DNA of 64,000 nucleotides, from NCBI GenBank assembly GCA_902729315.2, contig LR746274.1, positions 2,941,037 through 3,005,036 on the forward strand, in the 5' to 3' direction. Of the stretch, positions 24,688-38,056 are shown one piece after another; the first letter of the stretch is position 1, and each line of letters opens with the position of its first letter. The notes beneath the pieces are model-generated. The model had not been told where the DNA came from. It saw only the letters and a program-made list of their open reading frames with translations, and searched no databases. The stretch comes from Spirodela intermedia. Taxonomy: Eukaryota > Streptophyta > Magnoliopsida > Alismatales > Araceae. A program made the translations under genes and the position numbers.

Positions 24688-26400
24688 GGTGTGGTGGAAG
24701 TCGAGGAAGAATGCAAATTGGGCTTTGAGTTCATAAACCACAAACTCTTCATTTCTTGAGTCCACAAGGACTGATTTCATCAACTCTTGAATCCACAAGG
24801 ATCATAAAGATGCCTCTTGAACCCATAGTAATTGTTTGACTCTAACAGTGAATAGAAATCTCACAATGTGAACAAAAATAGCATCAATACTTGTCCTAAA
24901 GTAATAACTCGTTGACCTATTAATAGGTCAACAATTATTGTGACTCTATTATAAAATTAAGTCAAATAAGAAAATAATATAAAACCAAAATAATAATGGA
25001 GCATTTACTATCCTTACAGATAGATTTGGGCTTGCTTTAATTTTTGGGTTTTAAATCAGTTTTGCATTCAAGCCTTATAGTTTGCATTTTTATCATTTTC
25101 ATGCCACATGGGTCACAAATCAAAGTCTGCCTCATTGATCGATCATTCCTTCCTACAGGTTTTAAGATTCCTTATTGAAGACTTGGCACAAAGTGCATGC
25201 TCATCGGGCTTCCTCGTGTGCCCAAATCACCTAGAACATCCACAAGGCTTATCTTATTCAACACTGACATTATATCATAAGTTTTCTAAACCTAATACTA
25301 TACATGAAGGCACTCTATGGAGTGTGTGCAATGAGGATAGAAAGACAGGTGAGCAATGTGGTGTCTAGTATATGGGGTGATATGCTAATGAATTTTATCT
25401 TATGAGAAAAAAAAAAATATTGTAATTTTTTGCTATAAATCTCTTGAAATAAATAGAATGGAAACCAAGGGGTAGGACCTTTTTGAAAAGTGGATTTAGG
25501 CTAGAAAAAGACCAAATCACTATCAATCTTGGTGTTGTATTATAACAACACCAACCCGTATGTGATTGCATCAACCCACTACAATCATAATTAGCAGGAT
25601 GTATTGAAAATAAAATAAAATAGTAAATTGTTTTAGAAAACTATCACCCCCCCTTCTTGGTATGTAATCTAGCATATTGAAGAAGCAACAGTTTTAACTT
25701 GGTAATAATACCTAGGAAGCCTTGAATTCAATTACTTTGATCTCCTCAACAAGTCAACAAGTTGGCAATATAGGTAATTTATTCCCTCTTATTATTTTGA
25801 AATAAAAAAATCAACCTTCAACTTAAAATTCCATGAAATAGTATTTTCTCATTTTCTGATCCATTTATATGTGTATTTATTGATTATTCATTTTTACTCC
25901 TGTCTTATATCCTCAAATTAGTCAAACATAGTCTTTCAGTCCAACATTTAAATAGATTGTAAATTTTCACAACCATCAACTATTCTTATTTTAGCATCAC
26001 TAAATGAAGAAAAACTTATGGTATTTAAATCATAGATATATTTGAAGATATGCTAAATTAGACTTAACCTTAGTGAAAATGATATAATGGAACGTGTTGT
26101 AAATAGTTAGTATTACGTGGATGCAATGCTTTATTCTTAATCTAAATTCAGATTCGATTTATCTGCTTCCATAAAAGCCCATTTGTGGCTTATCTTTTAT
26201 ATAGAAAACAAAAAAAAATACTTTTCTTAAAGTAGAAATCATAAATTTAGAAGTAGAAAAAATACTATATGTATGACAAATCCTGTCTCTATCTATAACT
26301 AGAAATGGGTATTAAATGTACTGAGGATCTGGAGTTTGGAAAATGGAAAAACTTACCTTAATATGAAATAAATAAATTCATATATGAAAATAAATTGCCT
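24686..26400. other. AT-rich spacer with possible LTR remnant
   Basis: No gene is seen. At about 25530-25680 the pattern CAACACCAACCC ... CATCAACCCAC ... TCACCCCCCCTTCTTGG resembles the end of plant copia (SIRE/Tork-type) LTRs, in a decayed state. The remainder is featureless AT-rich sequence. Confidence 0.4.
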
Positions 26401-26641
26401 ATATATACAAATGGATTGAGCACATGGCGTTGGCCACCAGCGCAGTCGGCAGGTATTCGTTGAGCGACCCCTGAGATCCTCGGTGGGTCTCGCTTTTCCC
26501 CGCTTGCTACCTCATCACTGGTTCTCGCTGTCCTCGTTATCAACAATGCCACCTACGCTTATCCCTGCCCGAGCCCACATTTCTCTCTTTCTCACCCCCC
26601 ACCCCGTACATTCCTTCTCAGCGGCAGTCCTCCCTCGGGTT

Positions 26642-26660
26642 GCCGCCGCCGCCGCCGCCT
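26642..26660 (+). repeat. (GCC)6 run in AKR2 5' region
   Basis: A GCC trinucleotide run about 55-75 bp before the AKR2 start codon, in a GC-rich leader. It is out of frame with AKR2 but in frame with an upstream ATG at 26483, where it encodes an Ala run. Confidence 0.85.
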
Positions 26661-26715
26661 CTACTTCGCCGGTGGAGGAAGATCGGATCGTTAAAGCCCT
26701 GGTTCCGTGGGAATC

Positions 26716-29700
26716 ATGTCAGGGAATCAAGGTCTGATTAATCGCTTTCGTCGTTTCACTTCTTTCCCATCAGACGTCCTTTCTGCGGTAGTGCCTGTAT
26801 TGTCGTCGGGTCCCTATCATGGAACTGTAGCCGTTCGTTTTCGTGCCTGTCTACGCCACTGCATAGTTGACAGATTGAAATTAGCATTTTATGCATTTGT
26901 GATAAAAAATTTCGTTAGTTTGACTAAAGAACAATACTAGTTCCGGTACTAGTGCAGGCCAAGATTCTGAGCTGTTGCTGTGCTATGTGGGTCGATGTTG
27001 AACCTACTGGTTTTAGGGGGGGTGGAGGAACGAGTCGTCGCATCTATTTCGAGGTTGAATGAGAAGTAGCAATATCTAGGAGTGATGAAGGCAAGATTCT
27101 GGAGAGGAACAGGATGAGTGGAGATGCAAGCTGACATTTCGGGTGCTTGATTTCATCTCCTCTATCGACCTTATCCAGTTTAGTTTTTCAATGGACAGCT
27201 ATTGAATCCATTATTGCACGATAGCAGCTCGTTGAGATCATCAATGACTAGACATAGTCCTCTTTTTCCTGTTATGGGTTGGATATTGCTGGAGTCTGCC
27301 AGAACGGGCCTTTCTTCTCCTTATGCTAGTTTAATTGATAATTTTGGTCGACGCTGACCATCAGTCGATTCTGAGGCTGATACGTGGAAACAGTGTGCTG
27401 ACTTTATCTAGAGACGGCCAGCGCTTGTTTTTTAACTCTGTGACAGCTTTTTATTTCCTTTACTTCTATTCGTGTCTTATTCTCTATAGAAGAATCAAAA
27501 GATTGCTCGAAGTAAATATAACCCTGTATCATTTTAGTTGATTCAGAAATGAATACAAGAACCCGGTGACGTTTGGATACATTTCTAGTGAACCATGTGA
27601 TTCTTTGCTTAGAATTTGTCTGATTTCAAGCATCCTTCGCTTGAAGAGAAGGGGAATTGTATATTCTTAAAGTTCTTGTGTGCCCTGTGAAACGAATATT
27701 TGGTGAAGGGTGCAGACGAACTGTTAGTTATATTAGATGAGCTGAAGTTTTCTTGGCCTGTTTACTAAGTTTGGATATTCAAAGTGCTGTTGAATCTATT
27801 CTTAATGAAAGTTGATTGTAGTTCCTGGCGAATTCATGGTTTCTTTGATCAATTAATTGGTCAGTCACTCAAGTCATAAAGATTCACATCAAATATCAAT
27901 TTAAATTTGTAAAGAAGTTCAAAATCTATTTCATAGGTAAATTCTCGTTGATCATGAATAATTTCTTGGCTTGTGGCTTTATCAAATGTGTTATCTTTAT
28001 CCATGATTATCTTATGCTGTATTTTATTTCGTATATGATCACTTTGCTGTTGGCTTTTAAAAAAATTGAGCTTGTCTCAAAGAATGATTTGCGAATATTA
28101 AAACCGTCTCTTGCGAATATTAATTTCTTTAATTCCAAACCTTCAGATGAAAAGGCAGTTTCTGTCAACATCAGAAGCGACAAGGGTGAAGAATCATCGA
28201 ATGAGCCACAAGTAAAACAGAAGACCTCCCCATCACCATTGATGGGGACTCCTGGAGGTCCTTTTGACTTTTCTGCTCTGTCAGGAATTCTCAATGTATT
28301 CTACTCTCTTTGTTCCATTAATTTCATCACCCATAATTTTCTTACCTTCTTGATATGGTCTCATCTATTTCATATGATCTGTAGAACGTTTTCACAGAAA
28401 ATTCACATCTTTTTATGTGTACTTCGAAAACTAAAGTAGGTAGTCGTGATATATATATTTGTATTTCGTTAATGATGTTAAACCCGAATCACCAGAAAAA
28501 CATACTATTCCATCTGTTCTTCTGGACATGTCTACAGTTTCCCAACGATATCATTATTTTAGGAAATAATCAACCTCATTTACCTTAGATGATGACGAGT
28601 GAAGTTAGCGCCTAGTAGGGATTGCTCATCATCATCATTCCTGAAATCACAATTTTACCTTTAGGACATGGACCGTACCGCAATACTCTATTCTATCATA
28701 TGCCATGATCACATAACAGCAACAATAGAAGATTAATACCAAAGCAAGTACTTGATTCTTATGAGAAGGAATGTTGGGATACAGATTTTTTAGTGGTTGA
28801 AACCCAAAAGATTACTCTTCCTAATTACATATGCTGGGGTAATGGAAAAACTACTTCCAACGAGTCCCATAAGAGTTTAACTACGGGCTGTAGAAAACCT
28901 AAGAATCCTGGTTTTTAACACTAGGATTATTCAATCATCCCTGCATTAATATTAAAAGGCACTTGCTCATCAGATGACTTCGTAAAGCCCCATAAATAAT
29001 TGGGCTTAAGTCTGGCTCATTATGGGGTGCACTAACTCAATATGCTCCTGCATTGAAAGGACTTTCACTGCCTGTCCTCTTTTGATTACTATCTCTACCA
29101 TCCTTTTGATAGAACGAATTCCCATTTCTTCTACTTTCATCACATCGCTATATCTTTTTCAGTTTTTGCAGTTACTTAGCACTTTACTGCATGCTGTGCA
29201 GTTAGACTAAATTATGGTTTATTGAGCCTTCGCTTCAATCTTAGTTGAATATAAGCATCATTAGTTTGGATCAGTAGTGTTTCCTGCTACGTTGAGGGCA
29301 CAATGACTGGCTGGGGGCTACATAACGGACTTCCAAATTGGACACATGTTGACCACACACATGGCCTTTCTTAGGAGTGTTCAGGACAGAGACAGTTTTT
29401 TTTCTGGGCTTGAGTGGGCTTTGGGCCATCCTGACACTTTCACACTCCGACTTTGCACTTAAAGTTTCCTCGACCACATAAATTATGGTGCTCTATAGAG
29501 GCTCCCATTGACTGAACTTACGATTCCTAGAAAATAGTCTGTCTATATCTTTCATGTTTTCGCTTTATTCGTTTCACAGTCCATGTTATTAGTCATGAAA
29601 CAAGATGTTCTGCATACATGGCTACTTGAAATGAATTCACAAGCAAGAGTTTCACGTTGAGGTTTGCTTTGAGATGTTACTAAGTGAGATCTAATAATAA

Positions 29701-32700
29701 AACCACTGTATAACTGGTGCCATATCAATACCTCACAAGTGTATGACATTTCTAGTAACGCATATATCCATATTCTCAGATGTAGAAGGGAGACCATAAA
29801 TTGAAGAGCAATGCAACTATTGAATTAAATCCCAAGATGATATTGAATGTGTATCACTTTTTTGAACACCTTCAAGCTATTACGAAACATATTTAAGCCA
29901 TGAAATGAGGTAAAAGACTTTGGGTTTTTTATTCATTAAATATAATATCATCCTATTCTATTGATTGGGGAATATTCTGTTTTTGTTCATTATGGCTGGA
30001 ACTGGTCCAGAATTCAAATAAAGAGCCATATTTCTGTGCTGTTGCTTTCCTTCTATCCCCTATCACTGCTCTTTTCAAACTACACTCCTGTTGTGCCAAT
30101 TTACCATTAGTGACCACCTAAATACAAATTTTTCTCTTTGACTTTATATTTTGAAGGATCCATCAATAAAGCAGATGGCAGAGAAAATAGCTCAGGATCC
30201 TTCATTCACACTGATGGCTGAACAGCTCCAGAGAAGTATCCAAATTGGCAGTGAAGATGTTGTACCTACCATGGATCCTCAGCAATACATCTCAACCATG
30301 CAACAACTCATGCAAAATCCTCAGTTCATGAACATGGCTGAGCAACTGGGCAATGTTCTAATGCAGGTGCAACATTTCCCTTGATGTTTATGGAATCATT
30401 CTTAGGCATGCTTAGCTCTGGTTTGTTTTGAACGTATTCCCAATTTCATTCTGGATATACCAGCTTTGTATATTGCTTAAACTTTCGAGCCTAATTTGCA
30501 TCTCTTTTTCAAGGATCCTTCGATGTCTAGAGTACTGGACAACCTGAACAATCCTTCCAGTAGAGAACAACTTGAAGAACGAATTTCTCGCATCAAGGAA
30601 GATCCAACACTTAAGCCTGTACTAGATGAGATTGAGTCTGGAGGTCCAGCTGCAATGATGAAGTAAGTGATGTGGAGATTTTCCGTGGTATTCTCATGAA
30701 GATTAGGATGCTATGTTATCTTTTAACCTTTTGGCTTTAGGTATTGGAAGGATTCTGAAGTTCTACAAAAGCTAGGTCAAGCTATGGGCATTGGTGCTTT
30801 GGGGGATACTGCAACATCAACTGAGCTTTCTGGATCAGGGGAAACAGAAGAAGCTGAATATGAGGATGAGTCTGTTGTTCATCATGCTTCCAGTGTTGGC
30901 GATGTGGAGGTATTATTGATTATTTTTTTTATTCACAGTAAGGCGATTTATTCTTTATGCACTCTTTTTTTCTGTCTAGAATGTGAAATAAGGGCTGAAG
31001 TTATAAAGGATGCTGGCTTTTTAAAATGAAATAACCTTTAATTGGTGTAGTTTCTAGACTTTATGAACTAAATGAAATTCATTAATTGTTCCGTTTCCTA
31101 TAGGCATTAAAGAGAAAAGTGGAAGGGACGTAGAATGATTCTGCTGTCCAAGCAACTGGTGGAGCCCAGTCTCTTGCCATAAAATTCAGTGTTGATCTTC
31201 AATGGATAAGAAAGTAAAAAGCAGAGAGAGTGGCACATGCACATGGACCCAACTGATGTGTTTTTGTTGTGATTTTTCTTGTCCCAACAGTCATTGGTGG
31301 ACCATATGTATAAGAGGCATCCTAGTGCTGACCATGTGTCGTGGACAAGGCCATTTCCTGATTTCTTTGCTGCCACTGGACCGTGTGGTGGAGTTCTGTG
31401 CTTCAGTTGTTGATTATCCTTGACATTTTGATATTGTTCAACGAGATATAGTTTTAATCCCTGTATTTACTTTAGGAGCCTGAAATATTGCACAGATAAA
31501 ACCAGAGTTACCCTATCCATTATGAATATCCGGGATACCATCCAAAACCTTAAACTAATTTCGTTCAGTTTCACGTATGTAATTTCAAGCAATTCTGTCC
31601 ACAAATCTTTGTGCACGTAAAAGTGTGTGAGGTGCTAACCTAGCTAAATCTAACCAATGGTATCTTGATCGCACAAGCACCTGATTGATAAACATCAATG
31701 GAGAGATGAAGAACTAACTTCCCCGATGAAACACTTTTTGAGATTTCCTTGCTGGAGAAGAAGTTGCCATTGCTTTGCCAAGGAGACCAAAATTAGCAGG
31801 ACCATACGAACCTCCTGTTGTCAAGTCTTGTAGGAAGAATTAGAGGCGGCCTGGTATGTGCCGCAGGTTAAGCCATAGCAGGGCAGAGAAACTTGGACAA
31901 AAGTTGGAATATGGTCTATTGCTATGAAAAATCATAAGCTTAGCTTTAGCAGAAAACTAGATTTTCCCTTGTGTACGTCACCTTCTTTTTTCTTTGCAGG
32001 TGTTTAGCCTTCCAGACTTACTCTCCATGTTGAGGCCAGATTGATCAGCACTATAACAAACAAACATGGATTGATCTGTTATAGACAAGAAAGATAAGTG
32101 GAGCACATAAGTTTCAGCCTGTTTAGGTTTCTTTCTTTAAGCAGGTCGGATCTTGGATCTTGTATATTTGAATGAGAAACCAATGAAGCCAACAAGTATA
32201 TCTTCGTTATACAGAGAATGTGGGCATATGTAAGGGAAATGGAAGTCATCATAACAACCACATTGGATCATAGCTATTAGGTCTGATCTGGGTTACTGGA
32301 GATCTGTTCTCAATTTCGGGGAACTTGTCTTTTTGAAAAATTCTAACCTTTTGCTACTTGAGGAATATGGATACTGTGTCCTTTCGCTTTCGATTTCTTT
32401 ATAGAAATAAGTGTCATTTTCATCATTATGCATGCTAATATTTGAGGCATGCTTTTTCATCTCGTAACTGACTTATCCGTTTTAATCTAAAGGACTGTAT
32501 TAAAATAATTTATAACTGTCATATCCCTCCTAAGTAATCGGGTATGTTTTGTGGCTTATTTTTATCTCATTTCGTGAAGATCTGTTTTAAAGATGTATTT
32601 TGTCACTATTGCTTCCTTCAATCTTCCTTATTTTGAATAAGAGTAGAAAATTTATTCGTCATCTTTATGACCATGTCCTTATCCTAGGCGTATAAATTGT

Positions 32701-35352
32701 TTGATGTTTTCCTTGTACTTCAGTTTTTGTTAAATATTCTCTTTACGTGTTTTTTTTCAAAGGTCGGCCTTTCTTTTAAACTTTTGTAAGCAAGATCTGT
32801 TTTGTTCACATCATCTGATCTTCCTGTAAATCTTGATTCGTTGGGTTAAGCTTCTTGTTTTGCATAATTGAGAGGACCTATTTATGAATATGTGGTAATT
32901 GCATCTCTCAAATTTTGCTAGTAGTCGGTTTTACTCTGTTGTACATTTTGAAGTACGTTGATAAAATGGCTTTCTCTTTTACTTTTTTTTTTGGGGGGGG
33001 TTTTGGGGAATGGAAGTGGCCCAGAGGAAAGTCATGAGGTCCTGGTTAGATTCTCCTTTTCACAGATCGTATTTTGCTTAGGCTTGTATGCAACTGCATC
33101 AACTGAACTTTTGCTCCATCTAAACTGAAAAGTTTTATATTTTTTGCGTTCATGGTTAAATCAGGGGTTGCAGAATGCACTTGCTGCTGGAGCAGACAAA
33201 GACGAAGAAGATTCAGAAGGAAGGACAGCTTTACATTTTGCCTGCGGTTATGGGGAGGTAAATAAGTTTGTGAACTCTCTTTGCTGGGCATACTGAGGTC
33301 AAAAACATTTCCAAACTTTCACGGCCTTGTTTCTTGGCGAAAATTTTCAAGTTTGCTCTTTCTCCCCCATAAAAGCTCATTAGGATTCTATTATGCTGGC
33401 TGTAGTTATAATACGTGGTGAGTTGCATTCTCATTTACGTTACATGAACCATTAACCTGTGTGAGGTTAATATTGATGCACATATAGCTTCTTCATTGGT
33501 TTGTTGTTAGCGGGTTAATTGGTCTAATGAATTGAAACTTGTCTTGAAGGATTTCTCGACGAAGAAATTTTCCTCATCCAGATGTTTGATTTCATTTAGC
33601 CAACTGATATGGGCCATGCTTCATTTCCACTTAAAGCTGATGATTTAGTTGTGTGAAACAAACCAATAAAAAATACATGGGTTCAAAAATGCCTTTGAAT
33701 GGAATTTGTGTGACAATTCGTTACTGTCTAGGATATTTCCTCTGAATTGAGTGAAATATTTTATCAGGATCAGGTCTGATGCCTACTCCTTTTTGGATAG
33801 TATCAGGTATGACATCATATACTTCGTGTGCTTTCAAGGTGGTAAGAAGATACATATGGTAGGAAATTGCCTTCTGCTTAGAGCGCTTTGGACAATACCA
33901 TGAGCATCCCTCGTATGAAAAATCCTGGATCTTAAAGTCATATTTTCCTATCAAAGTTTGGTAAAGTGAAATTAAAAACAGAAATTCACTTCGGATTCTT
34001 ATGTATTTCTTTTCAAAAGATTGTTTTTTTGGACGGTAAGCTGACTTATATGATTCAGGGTGATGAAATATCTTATTCTTGGCTATTCTAACTGATTGCA
34101 GCTTTTTATAACATATAGTGTTGGGAGAGTTTCACTCCTACTATCTTTAGAAGGCCTAAAAATTAAGTGCCCCATAAAGGGTTTTACAGGAAGGGAAAGT
34201 AAAATATAGTAACTGGAAAATAAGGAAACTCCAAAAAAAATGTCTAACAGTCCTAAAAAATTAGAAGAATATAAATTAAGTAAAATATATTTAGAAATAT
34301 ATCACTGAAAATATCTCATCATTCTCATCACGAGCACTCAGGTTCTTTGGGAAATTCCCTGCAGTGTTAGAGATTTATAAAGACTATGACAATTGCCTCT
34401 TACAGAGACGATTTGGAATTCCATTTTTCTGACTACCCACAGGTGTGTGGGTGTTGAGTTATGAGGATTTTGCTTGCTGCCTGCCAGTGCAGCCGCTACT
34501 TGCCTCTGCCTCGAGGAGGATAAGATATAGGATACGAGGAGTCTGTGCCAAATGGCCTGTCTCCATGATCATTGGTTTCTGTTGGTGGGTTCTCTGAAAC
34601 TCACGTTGAACTAAAAAAATTGACAGGTTTTGCATGACTGCAAGAAACTTGCCGAACAGTCTAACCCCAAATTAGAGCTGCAATTTCCTAAATCCTCTCT
34701 TGATTCAAAAGTAATGTTTTTAATCAATTGGGTTCATAGCCGCCCCACCGGTTAGGCTTGATAGAAAGTTTGTAGCTATATTCTCCTCGCCCACAGTGAC
34801 ATCAAACCCCTGCCCGACCTGAGAGGAGCTTGCTCATCCACTATCTTGACTACAGGCCCAGATCGTGATTGGTATGCCATTTCCCAATTCGGATTTGGGG
34901 TTTATTTTAAGTCAAACATGTTGTAATTGGCTGTTCAACTTCGTGCAAATGCTCTGGGTTCAACATTGGATGATCTTGTCCAGTAAGGGTCATGATAGCT
35001 CAATGTTTGGTGTTTCAGGTCCAATGTGCTCAGATTCTCCTCGAGGCTGGGGTTGCAGTGGATGCTCTGGACAAGAATAAGAACACTGCTCTCCACTATG
35101 CTGCTGGTTATGGCCGAAAGGAATGTGTCGCTATTCTACTTGAGAATGGGGCTGCTGTGTAAGTTGCAGATGGTTTACTGGTATCTTGGTCTTCTCTGAC
35201 GACAGCTCTCCTTTTTCTCACATGGTTGATTGATTTATTCTGCCATCTGCAGCACTCTGCAGAACTTGGATGGGAAGACACCTCTTGAGATTGCTAAGCT
35301 GAATGATCAAGATGAAGTGCTCAAGTTGCTGGAGAAGGATGCCTTCTTGTGA
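26716..35352 (+). CDS. AKR2: AKR2 ankyrin-repeat receptor for chloroplast outer-envelope proteins
   Basis: Eight exons: 26716-26731, 28147-28295, 30157-30366, 30514-30662, 30741-30909, 33165-33257, 35019-35158, 35253-35352; 341 aa, matching the usual 340 or so. The protein starts MSGNQDEKAV, comparable to the MASNSEKN-type start of Arabidopsis AKR2A, followed by a Ser/Glu/Pro-rich segment. The AKR2 signature is [20 protein letters not shown], then [18 protein letters not shown] and [20 protein letters not shown]. An acidic linker leads to ankyrin repeats from about residue 217: [48 protein letters not shown]. It ends LLEKDAFL like its homologues. AKR2 is a cytosolic chaperone that binds the membrane anchors of tail- and signal-anchored proteins and delivers them to the plastid outer envelope. 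The first coding exon has only 16 nt with a weak GTCTGA donor, so that exon is the least certain part. Intron 5 is 2.3 kb. Confidence 0.9.
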
Positions 35353-36400
35353 TGATGATGACTCACTTGCTACTGAAAAGTTCGATTTAGAGAGATTAGA
35401 GATTATGGTATCTTCAACCAGCTCTTCCCTGATTGGCTTGGGAGATAATGGTTTAATTGATGATTGAGGGGGGGGGGGGGTGTTGGGGTTGGATTCAAAT
35501 GTCGTTAAAAGCATTCATTATGAACTCTCTAAGCCCATTTCTGTTCTTCTTGACTTCTGCTGCATCAGCAAGACATAACATTCAAAGCTAAGCTCTCATG
35601 GAGCATAAACTTTGACTTGAAAGCTTGACCTTCTTATAGTAGTACTAGTGAAAAATCTGGTGATATTGATTTAAAGTTAGAGGGCTAACAAATGAATTTC
35701 CCAAATTTCAACTTTTTCATAAATATTTTTTTCTAATTTTTCTGTGATCCAACAGTCATTTATAGATATTCCAATAGTCGCCTAAAACTTCTTGAATATT
35801 GATAGCATGAGCCTCAATTACTATGGTGTTTTTTCCAAATTTCATATTTCCTTTTTTCCTACAGTTTTTCATTCCACATTTAGTAAACTCATTTTGTTAA
35901 ATTATAAATAGTAAAAAAAATACATTCATTTGATCAAAGTTTTTGTAGGACTTTGTCATAGATTGGTACTCCATAATCAGAATTTTTACCACCTTAGTTT
36001 GGTCGCTTATTTGAGGATGGCTTGTATTCCTAAATTTAAAGGATAAATAGTATATTAGAAGTGCCATAAAAGTTTTATATTTCAATCAGAGTTGATATAT
36101 TTTTGGGCTCCAAGACAATGAATCACTTCTTTGAAAAATAATTTATTGACATCTATTGCATCCTTTTGTTTTCTTGTAAGCATTAAGGTGCATCATATCA
36201 AAGAAAGAATCAAAACATAAAGACAAAGTCTGCTTCTTCTCATGTACTTCGTGACTCAAATGTAAAATCTATAGATGTCTTTTCACAACATTGAAAACAT
36301 ATAATCACATATGCACTTTATTTTTAACAATGAATGTTTATATTATTCAAATTTTTGAAATTTTAATTTGTGCATTTTTGGCTATAAAAAAATTCTTAAA
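35353..36400. other. Intergenic spacer after AKR2
   Basis: A run of 13 or so G lies at 35466-35480 in the probable 3' UTR. Beyond it is AT-rich sequence without a gene. Confidence 0.5.
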
Positions 36401-36422
36401 TGATTTGTGCGTGTGCCATAGA

Positions 36423-36720
36423 TGAGTAACAATGCAAACTTACCCACAGTTGAGAAAGTTAAAAAACTAGAACTAGCTAAATGGATACCAAGTATGAAGT
36501 CACAAAAGAAATATAATTATGAGGCTTATATTATAGGAAACCTATTTAGAAAATTTCACAAGCTTATGGATAATATTACAGTCATATGACCCCTAGAAAT
36601 TAGAGATGATCATGGAGCAGAGCCTAAAAGAGAAATTGAGAATTTAAGATTTTCTAAATTCTATGATAAGGAAAGAATCTTTCTTGAATTCTTTAGTGTA
36701 AGAAGTCCATGGTAAAGTAG
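36423..36720 (+). pseudogene. Unrecognised decayed reading frame
   Basis: From an ATG at 36423 the frame runs about 97 codons to a TAA, interrupted only by one TGA near 36585. The translation is lysine-rich and looks protein-like (VEKVKKLELAKWIPSMKSQK, then IIGNLFRKFHKLMDN), in a region where other frames are densely stopped. I do not recognise a family. It is probably a remnant of a transposable element or a lost gene. Confidence 0.35.
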
Positions 36721-37599
36721 AGAGGAAGAACATAGCCTTGTTAGATATTTATAAAATAATATCGGTTGAAAATAATTTGTCATTTTTTTTTGATAGAAGT
36801 AATTTATATATCCTGCTACATGTTGAATAGAGTAATGGTTATACCTTTTATCAGAAGCACACTATATGAGCTAGTTAAAGTAAGAAATTGAGCAAATAAT
36901 TATCTACATCTTTAAACCAAGTTTTCTTTGGTGTAAAAATATGATGGAGCTTGTGTAGCTTGTTTTCATGGCATTGACGTAAGATTATCATGATCTTTGA
37001 GATATGCTATCTTTGTGAATGCAATTAACCCTATTCAAGAAGGCAATTTTTTTTGTTATGATCTGCTTTAATTGTATGTATTTTTGTCTCAATCGTAGCT
37101 GATTCTCAAGGAATTATCCCACCTCAAATGATTTCATGTTCTTGAGTGGTGGTTAAATGCAGATTTATTTTGTGATACTCTTTATTTATGTTTAATGTTT
37201 TTACTTGGATGAACATAGATATATTGCGCCCCCCCCCATGATCATCACATAATTCCGAAAATATTCTGAAAAAGTACCAAAAATCAAGAAAAAATATTTT
37301 ATATAAAAAATGAATTATAAATATTACATTATTATTTATTCAATATCAAGAAAAAAATGTACAGAAATAATATTTGATTGATCATATCAAAGATTACTTG
37401 AAAGTTTGATCAGATATTTCTACATATATTAAAATCCAGTTGGGAAAATCAATTACATGCTCTTATACCTTAAAATTTCTTACAATGACCAAATATGCCA
37501 CAACACCAAGGAAGCTACTGTTTTGGAATCATTTGCGTCATTATATGTTAACATGACTTCCTTTCCCATGTGAAATCACTTATGGGGGGGGGGTACTTA

Positions 37600-38009
37600 T
37601 AATAAGGGTAGAAAGACAAGGTAGTATCTTGCTAGTTAACATGGTGTGATAGACCCATCCAATCTATTGTATAACAAAGTTACTGCTTCCATGAAGTTCA
37701 ATTGTTTTTCTCTGAAAGAGAATGGTAAAATAAAAGATAAGGACCCTTGTGAACTAGACATAAGCTCAGGAAAGGTAAAACCATTATACATCTTCATGCC
37801 AAATGTACTAGATTTAGTGTGTTGTCCTAATGTGTTTATTTAATCATTCAGTGTGTCAACACTATGTCAATCAAGGTCACTCTAAGTTGACCCAACACCT
37901 TCTGTGTTAACCAACTATACTTGGAATTTGTAAATCTATTTAAAACCACATAAAACTTGTAAAACCAGTATATTCCCCCTCTTAGTATATATTGTACTCT
38001 AAAAGAGAA

Positions 38010-38010
<1 letters not shown>
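37600..38010. repeat. Possible decayed copia LTR end
   Basis: The stretch has GTGTCAACAC, GTTGACCCAACACC, GTGTTAACCAAC, then AAAACTTGTAAAACC and ATTCCCCCTCTTAGTAT. This order (paired GTTGAC-type motifs, then a C-rich CCCCCTCTTAG) resembles the end of SIRE/Tork-type copia LTRs. There is no clear TG...CA boundary or target duplication. Confidence 0.3.

Positions 38011-38012
<2 letters not shown>

Positions 38013-38054
<42 letters not shown>
38013..38054. repeat. (AT)21 microsatellite
   Basis: A perfect 42-bp AT run in intergenic sequence, just after the possible LTR remnant. Confidence 0.95.

Positions 38055-38056
<2 letters not shown>

Noticed and set aside
31104-31425. Possible extra exon in AKR2 intron 5 (acceptor-like CCTATAG|GCATTAAAG)
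   Set aside because: The frame stops after a few codons and the AKR2 protein is complete without it.
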